A DNA stretch of 64,000 nucleotides from Pullulanibacillus sp. KACC 23026 (GCF_029094525.1 NZ_CP119107.1:4588001-4652000); one strand, 5' to 3'; counted from the stretch's first letter, positions 1-9,946 are shown. Numbers and translations: made by a program. The notes: generated from the sequence alone by a model not told the origin.

Positions 1-757
1 GTTTATAAAAATCGATTGCCTGACCAGCCACTGTACCGAGTGAAATGTAAATCAGATTATCCAAGTCCACATGAGAAAAATCAAACTGACCGTGTGAGCG
101 TGAAGCGACCGACGGCCCAACAAACTTGTACGATTCATCGAAGCTTTCTCCATCGGGCTGGAAGTGTTTAGACGTGTAGACAAGGGTCAAAGGTGCAGGA
201 TTGAAGAAAACCTCATAAGTAGATTCAACTCGCACATTGTATTTCGCTTGGACGTGAGTGACCTGCTGTTGAAACTCCTGCTGTGCAAGCTCATTCATGT
301 CTTCTGTAAATCGCCTAGAGAGGTGGTCTTGAAAATGGTCAAAGTTGTTTCGTTGAAAAGCAAAACTTGTGCACGAGTTGATCGCTGGCAGGTCAAGTGT
401 TTGGGCGATCAGATGCCCACAGCCAAACTTAGAATCATGAATGATGTAATCAAACTGTTTTCCTTTGGTTTGTTCCAGAAAACTGGGAATAACGATGTCA
501 GCGGTGCGTAAAAGACCTGCCACCTGGCCCCATGGATTAAGGCTCCACGGACTAACCTTTCCGGCACTTAATGCTTCAATGAACTTCCCTGCATCGTAGG
601 TGATCACATCCGCACCTGTTGGCTCAACACGATCACGAAATGGCTCCATCGTAAAATAAACGACTTCTTCTCCACGACGTATCAGTTCTTGGACCACTCC
701 AAGTGTGGGATTGATATGCCCTTCAGAGCCACCATTAATAAGTAAAACACGTGCCAT
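1..757 (-). CDS. MGT-family (macrolide-type) glycosyltransferase, C-terminal part beyond window
   Basis: The minus-strand frame from 757 stays open to base 1, so only about the first 252 residues are present. It begins MARVLLINNGGSEGHINP, the glycine-rich start typical of GT-B enzymes of the GT1 / macrolide glycosyltransferase family (Bacillus YjiC-like), and near the window edge reads IYISLGTVAGQAIDFYK, the linker that opens the C-terminal nucleotide-sugar domain of that family. The start is set by AAAAGGTGAT seven bases before ATG. The family moves a sugar from a UDP- or dTDP-sugar to a small acceptor in the cytoplasm; the acceptor cannot be told. The donor-binding motif lies outside the window. 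Confidence 0.85.
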   Translation of the reverse strand, partial: MARVLLINGGSEGHINPTLGVVQELIRRGEEVVYFTMEPFRDRVEPTGADVITYDAGKFIEALSAGKVSPWSLNPWGQVAGLLRTADIVIPSFLEQTKGKQFDYIIHDSKFGCGHLIAQTLDLPAINSCTSFAFQRNNFDHFQDHLSRRFTEDMNELAQQEFQQQVTHVQAKYNVRVESTYEVFFNPAPLTLVYTSKHFQPDGESFDESYKFVGPSVASRSHGQFDFSHVDLDNLIYISLGTVAGQAIDFYK

Positions 758-1080
758 ACTTATCACCTTTTCGTAGTTAATCGACCTTCAAAAACCGATG
801 GAAAAATAAACTGTGTTATAGGCAAGGACAAAAAAATTCAGACGATGTCAAACACAAGTTTGTCGTTCAAGCAGACCCGAAATACTGTACTTGCTAAATC
901 CGTTTTGAGCCACGCAATCTCAACAGCCTTAAGCCCAGAAAGCCGACTCCAGCTTTAGAGACCAGAGAGAAAAAAACGCTCGACATGACCTCCATACAAT
1001 TTTATCAAATGGCATCTTGGCCCCACAACGGACTTATCAGATTTCGTATTCAGCCAAAACCTGATTATTTCTATATAAGC

Positions 1081-1116
1081 AAAAAGCCACAATCAGTTTA
1101 CTGTTCTGATTGTGAC
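1081..1116 (-). terminator. Rho-independent terminator of the dpp-C26 operon
   Basis: CACAATCAG (1088-1096) pairs with CTGATTGTG (1106-1114); read on the minus strand the stem is followed by GGCTTTTTGC. It lies 8 bases after the stop of the peptidase C26 gene. The rest of the gap to the glycosyltransferase start at 757 shows no gene. Confidence 0.75.
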
Positions 1117-1123
1117 CCCAACA

Positions 1124-1864
1124 TTAACAAGGCTGTGTTTTTTTCTTTTTAGCTTCTGCCACTAAATTTTCAAATAAAGTAAGCATTGAAGAATTCGTAG
1201 CAGCCATCATTTCTGGATGCCATTGGACGCCCAGAATATAGCTATCACCGACATACTCAATTGCTTCAACGATACCATCAGCAGCCTTGGCTGTCACTTT
1301 AAAACCAGGTGCTATATCTTTAAGGGCCTGATGATGGAATGAGTTGACCCTGCTTGTTTCACCAAGGATGTTACTCAATTGGGATTGGGGCTCAATTGTA
1401 ATAGTATGAGTGGCTAAGCTTGGTGATGAATACTGATTATGTTTAATGTAACATCCATCAACATAAGAAAGATCTTGGTGTAGTGACCCACCAAAGGCTA
1501 CGTTTAGGATTTGGATTCCTCGGCAGATAGCGAACACTGGTTTTTTTTGTGCCAGCATTTGGCGAATTAATAACATATCAAACTGATCTCTTTCTGGGAA
1601 GATCCCCCCGAGTTTCTGAAGTGGTTCCTCATTGTAGAAAACAGGAGAAACATCCTGGCCTCCGGATAGAACTAAACCGTCAAGATTCTCAACTTGATGT
1701 TTAATAACCTCTTCATCATAAACAAGCGGTATCATATAAGGAACTCCACCAGCTTTGACCACTGATTGAATATAATTATCGTTTACATATGCTCTTGTAT
1801 AACCAGGCCATCGGCCACTCTGATCTATAATATGGCTGCCTGATACACCGATTATGGGCTTCAT
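1124..1864 (-). CDS. Gamma-glutamyl-gamma-aminobutyrate hydrolase family (peptidase C26) class I amidotransferase-like hydrolase
   Basis: A 246-aa cytoplasmic hydrolase with the class I glutamine-amidotransferase fold. The nucleophile elbow is FAICRGIQILN with Cys114, and the His/Glu pair is in QWHPEM (His216, Glu218). The oxyanion strand LSGGQDVSP and the family's FHHQA and GDSYILGVQWHPE segments are present. Family members hydrolyse gamma-glutamyl bonds (PuuD on gamma-Glu-GABA). It is the last gene of an operon with a dipeptide ABC transporter and a regulator, so hydrolysis of an imported gamma-glutamyl or related peptide is a fair inference. A puuD-type polyamine role is less likely because no puuABC genes are next to it. 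Confidence 0.85.
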   Translation of the reverse strand: MKPIIGVSGSHIIDQSGRWPGYTRAYVNDNYIQSVVKAGGVPYMIPLVYDEEVIKHQVENLDGLVLSGGQDVSPVFYNEEPLQKLGGIFPERDQFDMLLIRQMLAQKKPVFAICRGIQILNVAFGGSLHQDLSYVDGCYIKHNQYSSPSLATHTITIEPQSQLSNILGETSRVNSFHHQALKDIAPGFKVTAKAADGIVEAIEYVGDSYILGVQWHPEMMAATNSSMLTLFENLVAEAKKKKTQPC

Positions 1865-1918
1865 TTATCGTCAATCCTATCTCAATTAAAATGGTTGAAG
1901 TGCCTTTAGTCCCTTAAT

Positions 1919-2884
1919 TTATCCTGGGAATGATATAGAATTATTTTTCAAAAAGGTTTCCCCTAATTTTGATATTGTTGTTCCTGCCCGGCCTTGTCTG
2001 ACATTTACTAACCCTAATTCCTGTAGAACTTTTAAACGTTGTCTAAGCTGTTGCTCTGTTAACTCTATGGTACTGCTCTCGTAAAGCATCTTCTCCAATG
2101 ATTTCCTCCCGTATGAGGAAAAGTTCTCTTTTCCCTGTAAAAGTATTTTTAGAATATGGAGGCTTTCTTCTAAAAAGCCATGCTGTTCAATCACATAAAT
2201 CATGTGACTATTATCCTTATCCTCTAAAATAGCATTCTCTAAAATCTCTCCTCCTTGTACAGGAAAATGGGTACTTAATCCGCCTTCGTTAGACAGATAA
2301 ACCAAGGATCTCATATAAAGAAACATCACGTCTTCATGGCTATCATAAGACAATCCCAATGTGTTGATTATTGAAAATACAGTACCCAAATCCAACACTC
2401 TTGTACCAACGTCAATTACCTTTTTGAAGAAAGATGGTACTAAATCTCGTTCACCAGGAGTCACAATATAATCTATTTCTTTGTCAATTGGATAATCAGG
2501 ATAATAAGGAATGAAATGATGTTCAAAAACAATTTTGTTTAAGTTTTCTACCGTTTCATCTGTGTTTTGCTTTTGGTCATTTACAACTAAAATAGTTTGA
2601 CCTTTAGGTAGTTCCATCAGTTCTTTAATATTAAAGGTGTTAACAGCTCTTTTTGCAAAAATAACAGGAATATCCTTTGGTAAGAACCCCTTCACTAATT
2701 GGTATATAAATGTTCCCGATAAAAGGATCGCATCAGCCATTTTGTACGAGTCATGATTAAGTTCTTTTACAGTAACAGAGCTTACAGAAATCCTATCTCT
2801 GAACAAATCTTTTATTTGCACAGATAAGATTTTGAGATATTTTTCTTGAATAGCAATAACTAGAAGGTGCTTCCTGTTCTTCAT
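1919..2884 (-). CDS. PrpR-N-like sensor with C-terminal winged helix, probable local transcriptional regulator
   Basis: A 321-aa protein. Residues 1 to about 190 alternate strands and helices and resemble the PrpR N-terminal sensory domain (ADAILLSGTFIYQLV, then PKGQTILVVND and DYIVTPGERDL). Residues about 240-315 form a winged helix-turn-helix (ELTEQQLRQRLKVLQELGLV, then NVRQGRAGTTISKLG). There is no sigma-54 ATPase module, unlike true PrpR. It lies between dppF and the peptidase C26 gene in the same direction, so it probably senses a peptide or its breakdown product and controls this operon and iadA. The start has AGGATG upstream. The domain match is by eye and moderately sure. Confidence 0.55.
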   Translation of the reverse strand: MKNRKHLLVIAIQEKYLKILSVQIKDLFRDRISVSSVTVKELNHDSYKMADAILLSGTFIYQLVKGFLPKDIPVIFAKRAVNTFNIKELMELPKGQTILVVNDQKQNTDETVENLNKIVFEHHFIPYYPDYPIDKEIDYIVTPGERDLVPSFFKKVIDVGTRVLDLGTVFSIINTLGLSYDSHEDVMFLYMRSLVYLSNEGGLSTHFPVQGGEILENAILEDKDNSHMIYVIEQHGFLEESLHILKILLQGKENFSSYGRKSLEKMLYESSTIELTEQQLRQRLKVLQELGLVNVRQGRAGTTISKLGETFLKNNSISFPG

Positions 2885-2906
2885 TTACATCCATCCTATC
2901 TCTGCC

Positions 2907-3869
2907 CTATTGGTATAGATGACAGGATACAAAATGCCCATCTTTAATTTCTTTAATTTGCGGAACAACTGTACGGCAAACATCCATAGCCACTGGACAA
3001 CGTGTGTGGAATAGACACCCGCTTGGAGGATTTGATGGACTAGGAATATCTCCTCTAAGGACAATTCGTTCTCTTTTGATTTTGGGATCAGGAATAGGTA
3101 CCGCTGAAATAAGTGCCTCAGTATATGGGTGTAATGGTTTTTTATAGAGCGACTCTTTATCCGCCAATTCTACTAATCTGCCAAGGTACATAACACCAAT
3201 CCGATGACTAATATGTTCAATAACGCTCAAATCATGGGCAATAAAAAGATATGTTAAACCCATCTCTTCTTGAAGGTCTTGAAGCAAGTTTACAATCTGT
3301 GATTGTATGGAAACGTCAAGTGCAGAGACAGGTTCATCTGCAATAATCAATTTAGGATTGATGGCAAGTGCCCTGGCAATCCCAATTCTTTGTCTCTGGC
3401 CTCCGCTAAACTCGTGTGGATATCTCTTGGCCTGTTCAGCATTTAACCCCACAAGATCCATTAATTCTGCAATACGACGAGAAATTTTATCCCGGTCATA
3501 CCCATGAATAATTAAAGGCTCGGCAATAATGTCTCGAACCTTCATCCGCGGATTAAGTGAAGCATAAGGATCTTGAAATACCATCTGAAAATCCTTGCGT
3601 ACTTCTCTGAGTTTCTTAGGTGACATTTTAGTGAGGTCATCACCATTAAAAATAATTTGGCCTTCTGATGGTTCAATAAGACTCATGAGCATTCTGCCAG
3701 TGGTTGACTTTCCACAACCGGATTCTCCGACCAGACCTAGGGTTTCCCCTTGATTAATTTCAAATGAAACACCGTCAACAGCTTTTACATATTGCTTCTT
3801 TGAAAACAGTCCACCTTTAACAGGAAAATGTTTTTTTAAATTTTTAACTTCAACAAGTGGTGCGGGCAT
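2907..3869 (-). CDS. dppF: Oligo/dipeptide ABC transporter ATPase, DppF/OppF type
   Basis: A 320-aa ATPase of the peptide importer. Counting from MPAPLVEV, Walker [10 protein letters not shown] is at 48-56, the signature SGGQRQ at 155-160 and Walker B LIIADEP at 174-180. The C-terminal oligopeptide-transporter extension carries spaced cysteines ([15 protein letters not shown], then SCH) that bind a metal or cluster in this family. A longer reading from 3935 exists, but ATG 3869 has GGAAGG at proper spacing and sits one base after the dppD stop, so translation is probably coupled. It works with DppD to energise DppBC. Confidence 0.92.
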   Translation of the reverse strand: MPAPLVEVKNLKKHFPVKGGLFSKKQYVKAVDGVSFEINQGETLGLVGESGCGKSTTGRMLMSLIEPSEGQIIFNGDDLTKMSPKKLREVRKDFQMVFQDPYASLNPRMKVRDIIAEPLIIHGYDRDKISRRIAELMDLVGLNAEQAKRYPHEFSGGQRQRIGIARALAINPKLIIADEPVSALDVSIQSQIVNLLQDLQEEMGLTYLFIAHDLSVIEHISHRIGVMYLGRLVELADKESLYKKPLHPYTEALISAVPIPDPKIKRERIVLRGDIPSPSNPPSGCLFHTRCPVAMDVCRTVVPQIKEIKDGHFVSCHLYQ

Positions 3870-3870
3870 A

Positions 3871-4857
3871 TTAAACACCTTCCTTCGTTGGCTCAGTTTG
3901 ATACAGCCAGCAACGACATTTATTCCCAGTATCATCCATTAATAAATTGGGTTCTTTCTCCCAACATAGCTCCATAACCTTTGAACAGCGCGGGGCAAAA
4001 CTGCAACCCCTTGGCATATTTGTAGGACTCGGAACATTTCCTGGAATAGATCCCAGACGGTCTCTCTTCTCATTTAGTTTTGGGGTGGAAGCCAATAGTC
4101 CTTGAGTGTAAGGATGTTGTGGATTATCAAAGATTGAAAGCACATCACCTTCCTCAACCACTTTTCCTGCGTACATAACCACTACACGGTCACACATTTC
4201 GGCAACAACGCCTAGATCGTGTGTAATAAGAAGAACGGATGTCTCATTTTTTTCATTTAAGTCCTTCATTAGTTCAAGGATTTGCGCTTGAATGGTGACA
4301 TCAAGTGCAGTAGTCGGCTCATCTGCAATCAAAAGCATTGGCTCACAAGACATGGCCATGGCAATCATAACTCTTTGACGCATCCCGCCGGATAACTGAT
4401 GGGGATATTCATTGTATATTTCCTCTGCTCTTGGGATCCCCACCAGTTTGAGCATATCGATTGTTCTTTTCTCGGCTTCTTTTTTAGATAGATTCATATG
4501 AAGTTCAATGGCCTCTCTTATTTGCTTGCCAATTTTGTGAACTGGATTCAGAGAGGTCATGGGTTCTTGGAAGATCATGGCGATATCGTTACCACGAATT
4601 TTTCTCATTTCCCGTTCTGAGACATCTAATAGGTTTTTTCCATTGAAAGTAATCGAACCACCCATCGTTTTGGCACTTGTATCATGTAATAGTTTCATGA
4701 TGGAAAGCGAAGTAACACTTTTACCAGAACCAGATTCTCCCACGATGCCTACAGTTTCCCCTTTATTGACTGTAAAGGAGACGCCATCTACGGCAGGAAT
4801 TGGCCGACCATCACTAAAGAAATAGGTTTTAAGATCATTGACGTCTAATAATGTCAT
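3871..4857 (-). CDS. dppD: Oligo/dipeptide ABC transporter ATPase, DppD/OppD type
   Basis: A 328-aa ATPase. Walker A GESGSGKS is at residues 40-47, the signature SGGMRQ at 156-161, Walker B LLIADEP at about 175-181 and the D-loop at TTALDV. The C-terminus has the oligopeptide-transporter extension with cysteines ([15 protein letters not shown], then CRCW). The start ATG 4857 follows GGGAGGAGAATC. The gene lies between dppC and dppF with short spacers, as in Bacillus dpp/app/opp operons. Substrate class (di- or oligopeptide) cannot be settled from the ATPase. Confidence 0.92.
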   Translation of the reverse strand: MTLLDVNDLKTYFFSDGRPIPAVDGVSFTVNKGETVGIVGESGSGKSVTSLSIMKLLHDTSAKTMGGSITFNGKNLLDVSEREMRKIRGNDIAMIFQEPMTSLNPVHKIGKQIREAIELHMNLSKKEAEKRTIDMLKLVGIPRAEEIYNEYPHQLSGGMRQRVMIAMAMSCEPMLLIADEPTTALDVTIQAQILELMKDLNEKNETSVLLITHDLGVVAEMCDRVVVMYAGKVVEEGDVLSIFDNPQHPYTQGLLASTPKLNEKRDRLGSIPGNVPSPTNMPRGCSFAPRCSKVMELCWEKEPNLLMDDTGNKCRCWLYQTEPTKEGV

Positions 4858-4879
4858 TTCCTGATTCTCCTCCCGTCTT

Positions 4880-5782
4880 TTATTCCTTAATTTTTGGATC
4901 TAGTGCATCACGCAAGCCATCACCTAATAAGTTGAATACTAGAACTGCGAAGAAAATAGCAAGACCAGGAAAGATAGCGACATAAGGTGCTGTATTTAAA
5001 TAGTCTCTACCCGAACTTAGCATGGCTCCCCACTCAGGTGTTGGCGGCTGGGCTCCCAATCCCAGGAAACTAAGACTTGCCGCAGTAAGAATGGCGTTGC
5101 CAATCCTCATAGTAAAATATACGATGATACTGGAGAGGGTCCCAGGAAAGATGTGTTTCCAAATTAATCGGCGATTTGAAGCTCCCATTGATTTTGTCGC
5201 TTCTACATAAAGGGCTGCTTTTACTGACAGTGTCGTACTTCTTACAATTCGAGCAAATGTAGGGATACTAAAGATAGCTACGGCAATAACCACGTTTGTT
5301 AACCCTGGTCCGAGGATGGCTATAATTCCAATCGCGAGAATAATACCAGGGAAGGCAAATAGGACATCACAAATTCTCATGATCAGGCTGTCAATCCATT
5401 TACCATAGAATCCACTGATAAGCCCCAATATGGTTCCACCAACTGCCCCTAAGAAAACAGAAAAGAAACCAATAAACAGTGAAATACGTGTTCCAACAAG
5501 AATCCTGCTAAAAATATCCCTGCCATAGGCATCTGTTCCTGCCCAATGCTTTGCTGAAGGCCCTTGTAAGACCGAGTTATAATCAAAAGCACTTGAAGCA
5601 TATGGCGCAATTAATGGTCCAAGGATAGCAATTATTATAAGAACTATAACAAAAAAACTAGATACTAATGCCATTTTTTGTTTTTTGAACTTTTTCCAAA
5701 AATCAGTAAAGGGAGTTTCTATTTTTTCCTTTTTATCAATCATTGGCTTTGGTGTGTATATTTGTTTTTGTAACTCTGCCAC
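4880..5782 (-). CDS. dppC: Peptide ABC transporter permease, DppC type
   Basis: A 300-aa inner-membrane permease. The N-terminal cytoplasmic stretch is charged ([16 protein letters not shown]), the first membrane span is at about 38-60, and five more follow. The coupling EAA loop is at about 190-220 ([20 protein letters not shown]). The motif [12 protein letters not shown] before the second span is typical of DppC/OppC. It pairs with DppB to form the channel. It is 14 bases downstream of dppB. Confidence 0.92.
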   Translation of the reverse strand: MAELQKQIYTPKPMIDKKEKIETPFTDFWKKFKKQKMALVSSFFVIVLIIIAILGPLIAPYASSAFDYNSVLQGPSAKHWAGTDAYGRDIFSRILVGTRISLFIGFFSVFLGAVGGTILGLISGFYGKWIDSLIMRICDVLFAFPGIILAIGIIAILGPGLTNVVIAVAIFSIPTFARIVRSTTLSVKAALYVEATKSMGASNRRLIWKHIFPGTLSSIIVYFTMRIGNAILTAASLSFLGLGAQPPTPEWGAMLSSGRDYLNTAPYVAIFPGLAIFFAVLVFNLLGDGLRDALDPKIKE

Positions 5783-5796
5783 AAGTTCTCCCTCCT

Positions 5797-6717
5797 TTAA
5801 TTGTAGCGTATTTGTGGATTGAGAATGCCATATAGTACATCAACAATCAGATTGATTAGTAGAAATTCGAGTGAAAATAATAGCATCTCAGCTTGAATAA
5901 CAGGGTAATCCCGAAAAGCAATAGAATCAATCATTAATCTCCCCAGTCCTGGCCAACTGAAGACCGTCTCTACAACCACTGAACCTCCAAGGAGAAAACC
6001 AAATTGCAAACCGGTCATTGTGACAACAGGAATGAGCGCATTTTTTAAAGCATGGTCCCAAATAACTTTTCGTTCCCATAAGCCCTTTGCCCGGCTAGTC
6101 CTAACATAATCCTCCTTTAATACTTCCATGAGTGATGAACGTGTAAATCGGGCAATGACAGCCGCAATCCCCAAACCTAAAGTAAGTGAAGGAAGAATAT
6201 AACTTTTCCAGGACTCAAGTCCACCGGTTGGCAGCCAGCCAAGTTTAACAGAAAAAAGCTGCATAACCATAAGCCCTAACCAAAACGAAGGTAATGAAAT
6301 CCCTGAAACCGCTGCGGCCATTCCGGTGAAATCCTGCCACTTATTTCTTTTGGTTGCAGAAATAACACCAACTAATAGACCGGCAATCACAGCCCAGACA
6401 ATGCTTAACAGGCTCAGCCAAAGGGTAGGCATAAATCTCTGAGCAATCATGTTTGTAACTGGTTGCTTAGTTTTAAGAGACGTTCCTAAATTCCCATGGA
6501 GAATATGATTAATAAAAGTAAAGTATTGCTGAATCAATGGTTTATCTAAACCTAAGCTCTTTCGAACAGCAGCAACATCTTGTGCTGTAGCATCTTGTCC
6601 TGCAACAAGTCGAGCGGGATCACCAGGAATCAGATGAACAAACAGAAAGATAAAGATTGATATAACAATGAGTATTGGGATAATTCCCAGTAAGCGGCGA
6701 ACAATGTACTTAAGCAT
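5797..6717 (-). CDS. dppB: Peptide ABC transporter permease, DppB type
   Basis: A 306-aa inner-membrane permease. It starts with the family pattern [17 protein letters not shown], a first span, then a periplasmic-side stretch with HLIPGDPA, and later five further spans. The EAA coupling loop reads [21 protein letters not shown]. DppB and DppC together form the translocation path. The start has AAAGGTGGG upstream. The 77 bases between the binding-protein gene and this one hold a long perfect palindrome (6756-6789). Confidence 0.92.
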   Translation of the reverse strand: MLKYIVRRLLGIIPILIVISIFIFLFVHLIPGDPARLVAGQDATAQDVAAVRKSLGLDKPLIQQYFTFINHILHGNLGTSLKTKQPVTNMIAQRFMPTLWLSLLSIVWAVIAGLLVGVISATKRNKWQDFTGMAAAVSGISLPSFWLGLMVMQLFSVKLGWLPTGGLESWKSYILPSLTLGLGIAAVIARFTRSSLMEVLKEDYVRTSRAKGLWERKVIWDHALKNALIPVVTMTGLQFGFLLGGSVVVETVFSWPGLGRLMIDSIAFRDYPVIQAEMLLFSLEFLLINLIVDVLYGILNPQIRYN

Positions 6718-6755
6718 CTTCTTATTATCCCACCTTTAAAAATTAGAAATAGGAG

Positions 6756-6789
6756 AATGAAGCGCTAATTCATGAATTAGCGCTTCATT
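6756..6789 (-). promoter_or_regulatory. 34-bp perfect palindrome between dppA and dppB
   Basis: AATGAAGCGCTAATTCA (6756-6772) is the exact reverse complement of the next 17 bases. On the minus strand the hairpin starts 5 bases after the dppA stop and lacks an immediate T-run, so it is not a strong terminator. Stem-loops at this place in binding-protein-dependent transporters commonly protect the binding-protein transcript or give partial termination, which raises binding protein over permease. Confidence 0.7.
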
Positions 6790-6794
6790 TTTGA

Positions 6795-8405
6795 TCATTG
6801 TTGAATTTCAGCGTTAGTTACATCAAGTGAACCATCTGGTAATAAGTAGGCACCTTTAAGGTAGTCATGTGTTGCATAGATGGTATCATCAACGTCTAAT
6901 GCAGCCCAAGGTGCATCATTCCAAATTATTTTTTGCATTTGGTCATAAGCCGCTTTACGTTTGGTTGGGTCAGCTGTCTTTAGGGCATCTTGAATTAAGC
7001 TGTCCACTTGATCGTTCTTGTAATAAGCTGTGTTATAAGAACTTGGAGGGAAGGAGTCTCCTGAAAGCAGTGGACGAATACCCCAGTCAGCATCACCCGT
7101 AGATGGTGACCAGCCACCATAGTACATTTCAATTTGAGCCTTCTTAGGATCTTGTACTCCCCAAATCTTATCAGACATTGTACCGGATTCCATTGGAACT
7201 ACATTTACTTTGATATTAACTTGCGCCAATTGCTGTTGGATGAACTCCATAGCTTTTGTAGACGCAGAAGTATTACTACCCCACAGAGTTGTCGTGAAAC
7301 CGTTAGGATAGCCGGCTTCCTTCAGCAATTCTTTTGCTTTGGCTAAGTTGAAAGTGTATGGTTGTTGCTCAGAATAAAATTGTGTGTTAGGAGCAATGAC
7401 TGATTTCATTGGATCAGCATAACCGTTCATAACGACTTTAATGAAAGCATCTTTATTAATTGCATAGTTGATGGCCTGTCTGACCTTAACATTATTAAAT
7501 GGTTTTTTGTTGACGTTCATGGAGAGGTAGCGAACAATGATGGATGGCTTTGCAACAACACTAATGCCATTTTTACCATTTACGCTCTTCGCTTGTTCTG
7601 TTGGTACTGGATAAATCATATCAGCTTCACCTGTCTGGAGCATTGCAATACGTGAACCATCCTCTGGAGTTGGTTTAAATGTAATGCTGTCTAGTTTAGG
7701 CTTGCCTTTCTGCCAGTAGTCTGGATTTTTTACTACTTTTAAATGATCACCGGGGACCCACTCAGCAAATTTATATGGGCCAGTACCTACTGGATGTTTC
7801 GCAATGTCGTTACCATATTTTTTCAAAGCGGTTGGACTAATCATCATAGCTGCTGGGTGAGCAAAGTTATTAATCATCGCACCAAAAGGCTGACTTAGGA
7901 TAACTTTAACTGTGTAATCATCCACAACCTTAGTTTCCTTTACCATGGCAAACAGGCTGTGACGCTTTAATTTACTGTTAGGGTCTGCCAAACGGTCGAT
8001 ATTTGCCTTTACTGCTTCTGCATTAAATGGCGTACCATCTTGAAATTTGATACCTTTTTTAAGTTTGAAGGTAAATTCCGTTGCATTAGCGTTGGCAGAA
8101 TAACTTTTAGCCAATACTGGAACAATTTTCATATCCTTATCAAAACCAACGAGACCTTCATACATGGTTTTCTCTGCTGAAAAGGATAATGTGTCATTTG
8201 TATCATGAGGGTCAAGGCTGACAAAATTATCAGAGACTCCAATAGTGATATCTTTGTTATTTTTGGTAACTTTCTTTGCGGAACTACCACTTGAACCACC
8301 GCCAGTACCCGTTGAACCCGCGTTTGTTGATTTTGAACTGCATCCTGCCAATGCCAGCATGAGGACGAGCAAAATCGCCATTAATCCGAAAAGAGACTTT
8401 TTCAT
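6795..8405 (-). CDS. dppA: Peptide-binding lipoprotein of the ABC transporter (solute-binding protein family 5)
   Basis: A 536-aa extracellular binding protein anchored as a lipoprotein. From ATG 8405 the signal is MKKSLFGLMAILLVLMLALAG with lipobox ALAGC, then a Ser/Gly linker and the family 5 fold (SFSAEKTMYEGLVGFD; HPVGTGPYKF; NVKVRQAINYAINKDAF). A longer frame from 8456 would put a charged tail before the signal peptide, and ATG 8405 has GGGGGA at good spacing, so 8405 is chosen. It is the first gene of the operon. Binding-pocket residues cannot be read well enough to name the ligand. Confidence 0.9.
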   Translation of the reverse strand: MKKSLFGLMAILLVLMLALAGCSSKSTNAGSTGTGGGSSGSSAKKVTKNNKDITIGVSDNFVSLDPHDTNDTLSFSAEKTMYEGLVGFDKDMKIVPVLAKSYSANANATEFTFKLKKGIKFQDGTPFNAEAVKANIDRLADPNSKLKRHSLFAMVKETKVVDDYTVKVILSQPFGAMINNFAHPAAMMISPTALKKYGNDIAKHPVGTGPYKFAEWVPGDHLKVVKNPDYWQKGKPKLDSITFKPTPEDGSRIAMLQTGEADMIYPVPTEQAKSVNGKNGISVVAKPSIIVRYLSMNVNKKPFNNVKVRQAINYAINKDAFIKVVMNGYADPMKSVIAPNTQFYSEQQPYTFNLAKAKELLKEAGYPNGFTTTLWGSNTSASTKAMEFIQQQLAQVNIKVNVVPMESGTMSDKIWGVQDPKKAQIEMYYGGWSPSTGDADWGIRPLLSGDSFPPSSYNTAYYKNDQVDSLIQDALKTADPTKRKAAYDQMQKIIWNDAPWAALDVDDTIYATHDYLKGAYLLPDGSLDVTNAEIQQ

Positions 8406-8454
8406 GGTTTTCCCCCAATCATGATTTAAGTAGTGTAATAGATTATATTTGTCC

Positions 8455-8482
8455 AATATAACCTATTAAACCCTATTTTCAA
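8455..8482 (-). promoter_or_regulatory. Probable SigA promoter of the dpp operon
   Basis: On the minus strand TTGAAA (8482-8477) is followed after 16 bases by TATATT (8460-8455), about 50 bases before the dppA start. The divergent iadA side has TTGGTT and TATAAA near 8625-8650. Confidence 0.45.
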
Positions 8483-8568
8483 TCAAGAGTAACTATTTTG
8501 TCAATTAAAATATATATCATTATTAAAATTTTTAGATAAATATAAAGGAAAGGGTTATCCAAACCATT

Positions 8569-8582
8569 TGGAAATGTTTTCA
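8569..8582. promoter_or_regulatory. Possible CcpA cre-like operator between dppA and iadA
   Basis: TGGAAATGTTTTCA is nearly palindromic and differs from the cre consensus TGWAANCGNTNWCA at two positions. It lies centrally in the divergent promoter region. Carbon control of a peptide-degradation locus would make sense, but the match is by eye only. Confidence 0.3.
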
Positions 8583-8687
8583 TTCCCTAAAAAGAGCACT
8601 AATGTTATATTGGTATTAATTGGTTGTAAACGGTTATATTGTATAAAGATTGAAAATTCAACAAAATAAAAGAAGGGAAGAAGGCAA

Positions 8688-9839
8688 TTGATTACAATTA
8701 TAAAAAACGGTGAAGTCTATGCCCCTGAGCCTTTAGGTATAAAATCTGTTTTAATAGTGGATGGAAAAATCGCCAAAATTGGTGAGATTGATGAGTCACT
8801 CTACCAAAAGCTTGATCTTCCTGTAGAAGTCATTGACGCCTCAGGTGATGTCGTTGTCCCTGGTTTTATTGACCCACATGTTCATTTAATCGGTGGTGGG
8901 GGGGAAGGCGGATTTGCAACAAGAACACCTGAACTTCAACTGACTGATTTGACAACAGCAGGTATAACCACTGTTGTTGGTTTATTAGGAACAGACGGGA
9001 CAACCCGTCATATGACATCTCTTCTTGCTAAAGCAAGGGGTCTTGAAGAAGAAGGGGTCACTACATACATTTATACAGGTAATTATCATGTCCCCACACC
9101 CACCATTACAGGATCGGTAAAAGATGACGTGATTCTCATTGATAAGGTCATTGGTGCAGCTGAGATTGCCATATCGGACTCCAGAGGGGCACAGCCCTCT
9201 TTACATGAATTAGCTAAATTGGTAGCTGAAGCACGCATTGGGGGATTACTTAGCAAAAAAGCCGGTGTCACCCATTTTCATACCGGTCCTGGAAAGGAGA
9301 AACTTGGCCTCTTACATCAGCTTCTGGAGAAATTTGAAATCCCCCCTATCCAACTGTATGCAACCCACATTACAAGAAGCCAGGAATTAGTTGATGATGC
9401 TATTGCTCTTGCCAATAAAGGCTCATACGTGGATATCACTTGTAGTAAATCAACCCCTGAGTGGATTGCTTATTTCAAAAAGCACGGAGGAGATTTATCA
9501 CACCTAACCTTGTCCTCAGACGGCAATGGCAGTTTGCCCGTATTTGATGACAAAGGGCAATTTATTGGATTAGGTGTAGCAAGTCCCTATACTTTATTTG
9601 AACAGGCCATGGAAACAGTAAGAACACAGGATCTTCGGCTAGAGGAAGTTCTTCCATTAATCACTTCAAATACTGCAACCGTTTTGAAATTGACCTCTAA
9701 AGGAAGGTTAGCGGAAAATTATGATGCAGATGTTGTGGTAATGCAAAAGGGAACCTATGCCCTTCGACACGTTTATGCCAAAGGAAAGAGGATGGTGGAA
9801 GAAGGACTAGCTGTTGTAAAGGGGACATTTGAAAAATAA
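8688..9839 (+). CDS. iadA: Isoaspartyl (beta-aspartyl) dipeptidase
   Basis: A 383-aa cytoplasmic metallo-peptidase of the amidohydrolase superfamily. It releases L-aspartate or isoaspartate from beta-aspartyl dipeptides formed by protein ageing. Visible: the N-terminal metal motif GFIDPHVHLIGGGGEGGF, a bridging-lysine region replaced by the later LLSKKAGVTHFHTGPG (His ligands), YATHITRS, and the catalytic Asp in LSSDGNGS, all typical of IadA. Start is TTG at 8688 with AAGGGAAGAAGG just upstream. It is transcribed away from the dpp operon, which fits import and hydrolysis of isoaspartyl peptides. Confidence 0.9.
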   Translation: MITIIKNGEVYAPEPLGIKSVLIVDGKIAKIGEIDESLYQKLDLPVEVIDASGDVVVPGFIDPHVHLIGGGGEGGFATRTPELQLTDLTTAGITTVVGLLGTDGTTRHMTSLLAKARGLEEEGVTTYIYTGNYHVPTPTITGSVKDDVILIDKVIGAAEIAISDSRGAQPSLHELAKLVAEARIGGLLSKKAGVTHFHTGPGKEKLGLLHQLLEKFEIPPIQLYATHITRSQELVDDAIALANKGSYVDITCSKSTPEWIAYFKKHGGDLSHLTLSSDGNGSLPVFDDKGQFIGLGVASPYTLFEQAMETVRTQDLRLEEVLPLITSNTATVLKLTSKGRLAENYDADVVVMQKGTYALRHVYAKGKRMVEEGLAVVKGTFEK

Positions 9840-9844
9840 TAGTC

Positions 9845-9885
9845 AGGCAATCCCATTTAAGTGAAACTGGGATTGCCTTATTTAT
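9845..9885 (+). terminator. Terminator of iadA
   Basis: AGGCAATCCCA (9845-9855) pairs perfectly with TGGGATTGCCT (9868-9878), followed by TATTTATAAAGG, starting 6 bases after the iadA stop. Confidence 0.8.
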
Positions 9886-9898
9886 AAAGGATAAATTT

Positions 9899-9946
9899 AA
9901 GGACCTAACATACTTTATACTAATATGTTGGGTCCTTTCTTACTAA
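9899..9946 (+). terminator. Second hairpin, probable backup terminator
   Basis: AAGGACC with TAACATA pairs with TATGTTGGGTCCTT; a T-rich stretch follows on the plus strand. From here to the transposon end (10315) only the old glmS terminator is recognised. Confidence 0.6.

Noticed and set aside
164-511. 115-aa plus-strand frame at the left edge
   Set aside because: It is antisense to the glycosyltransferase, whose family motifs and ribosome site are clear.
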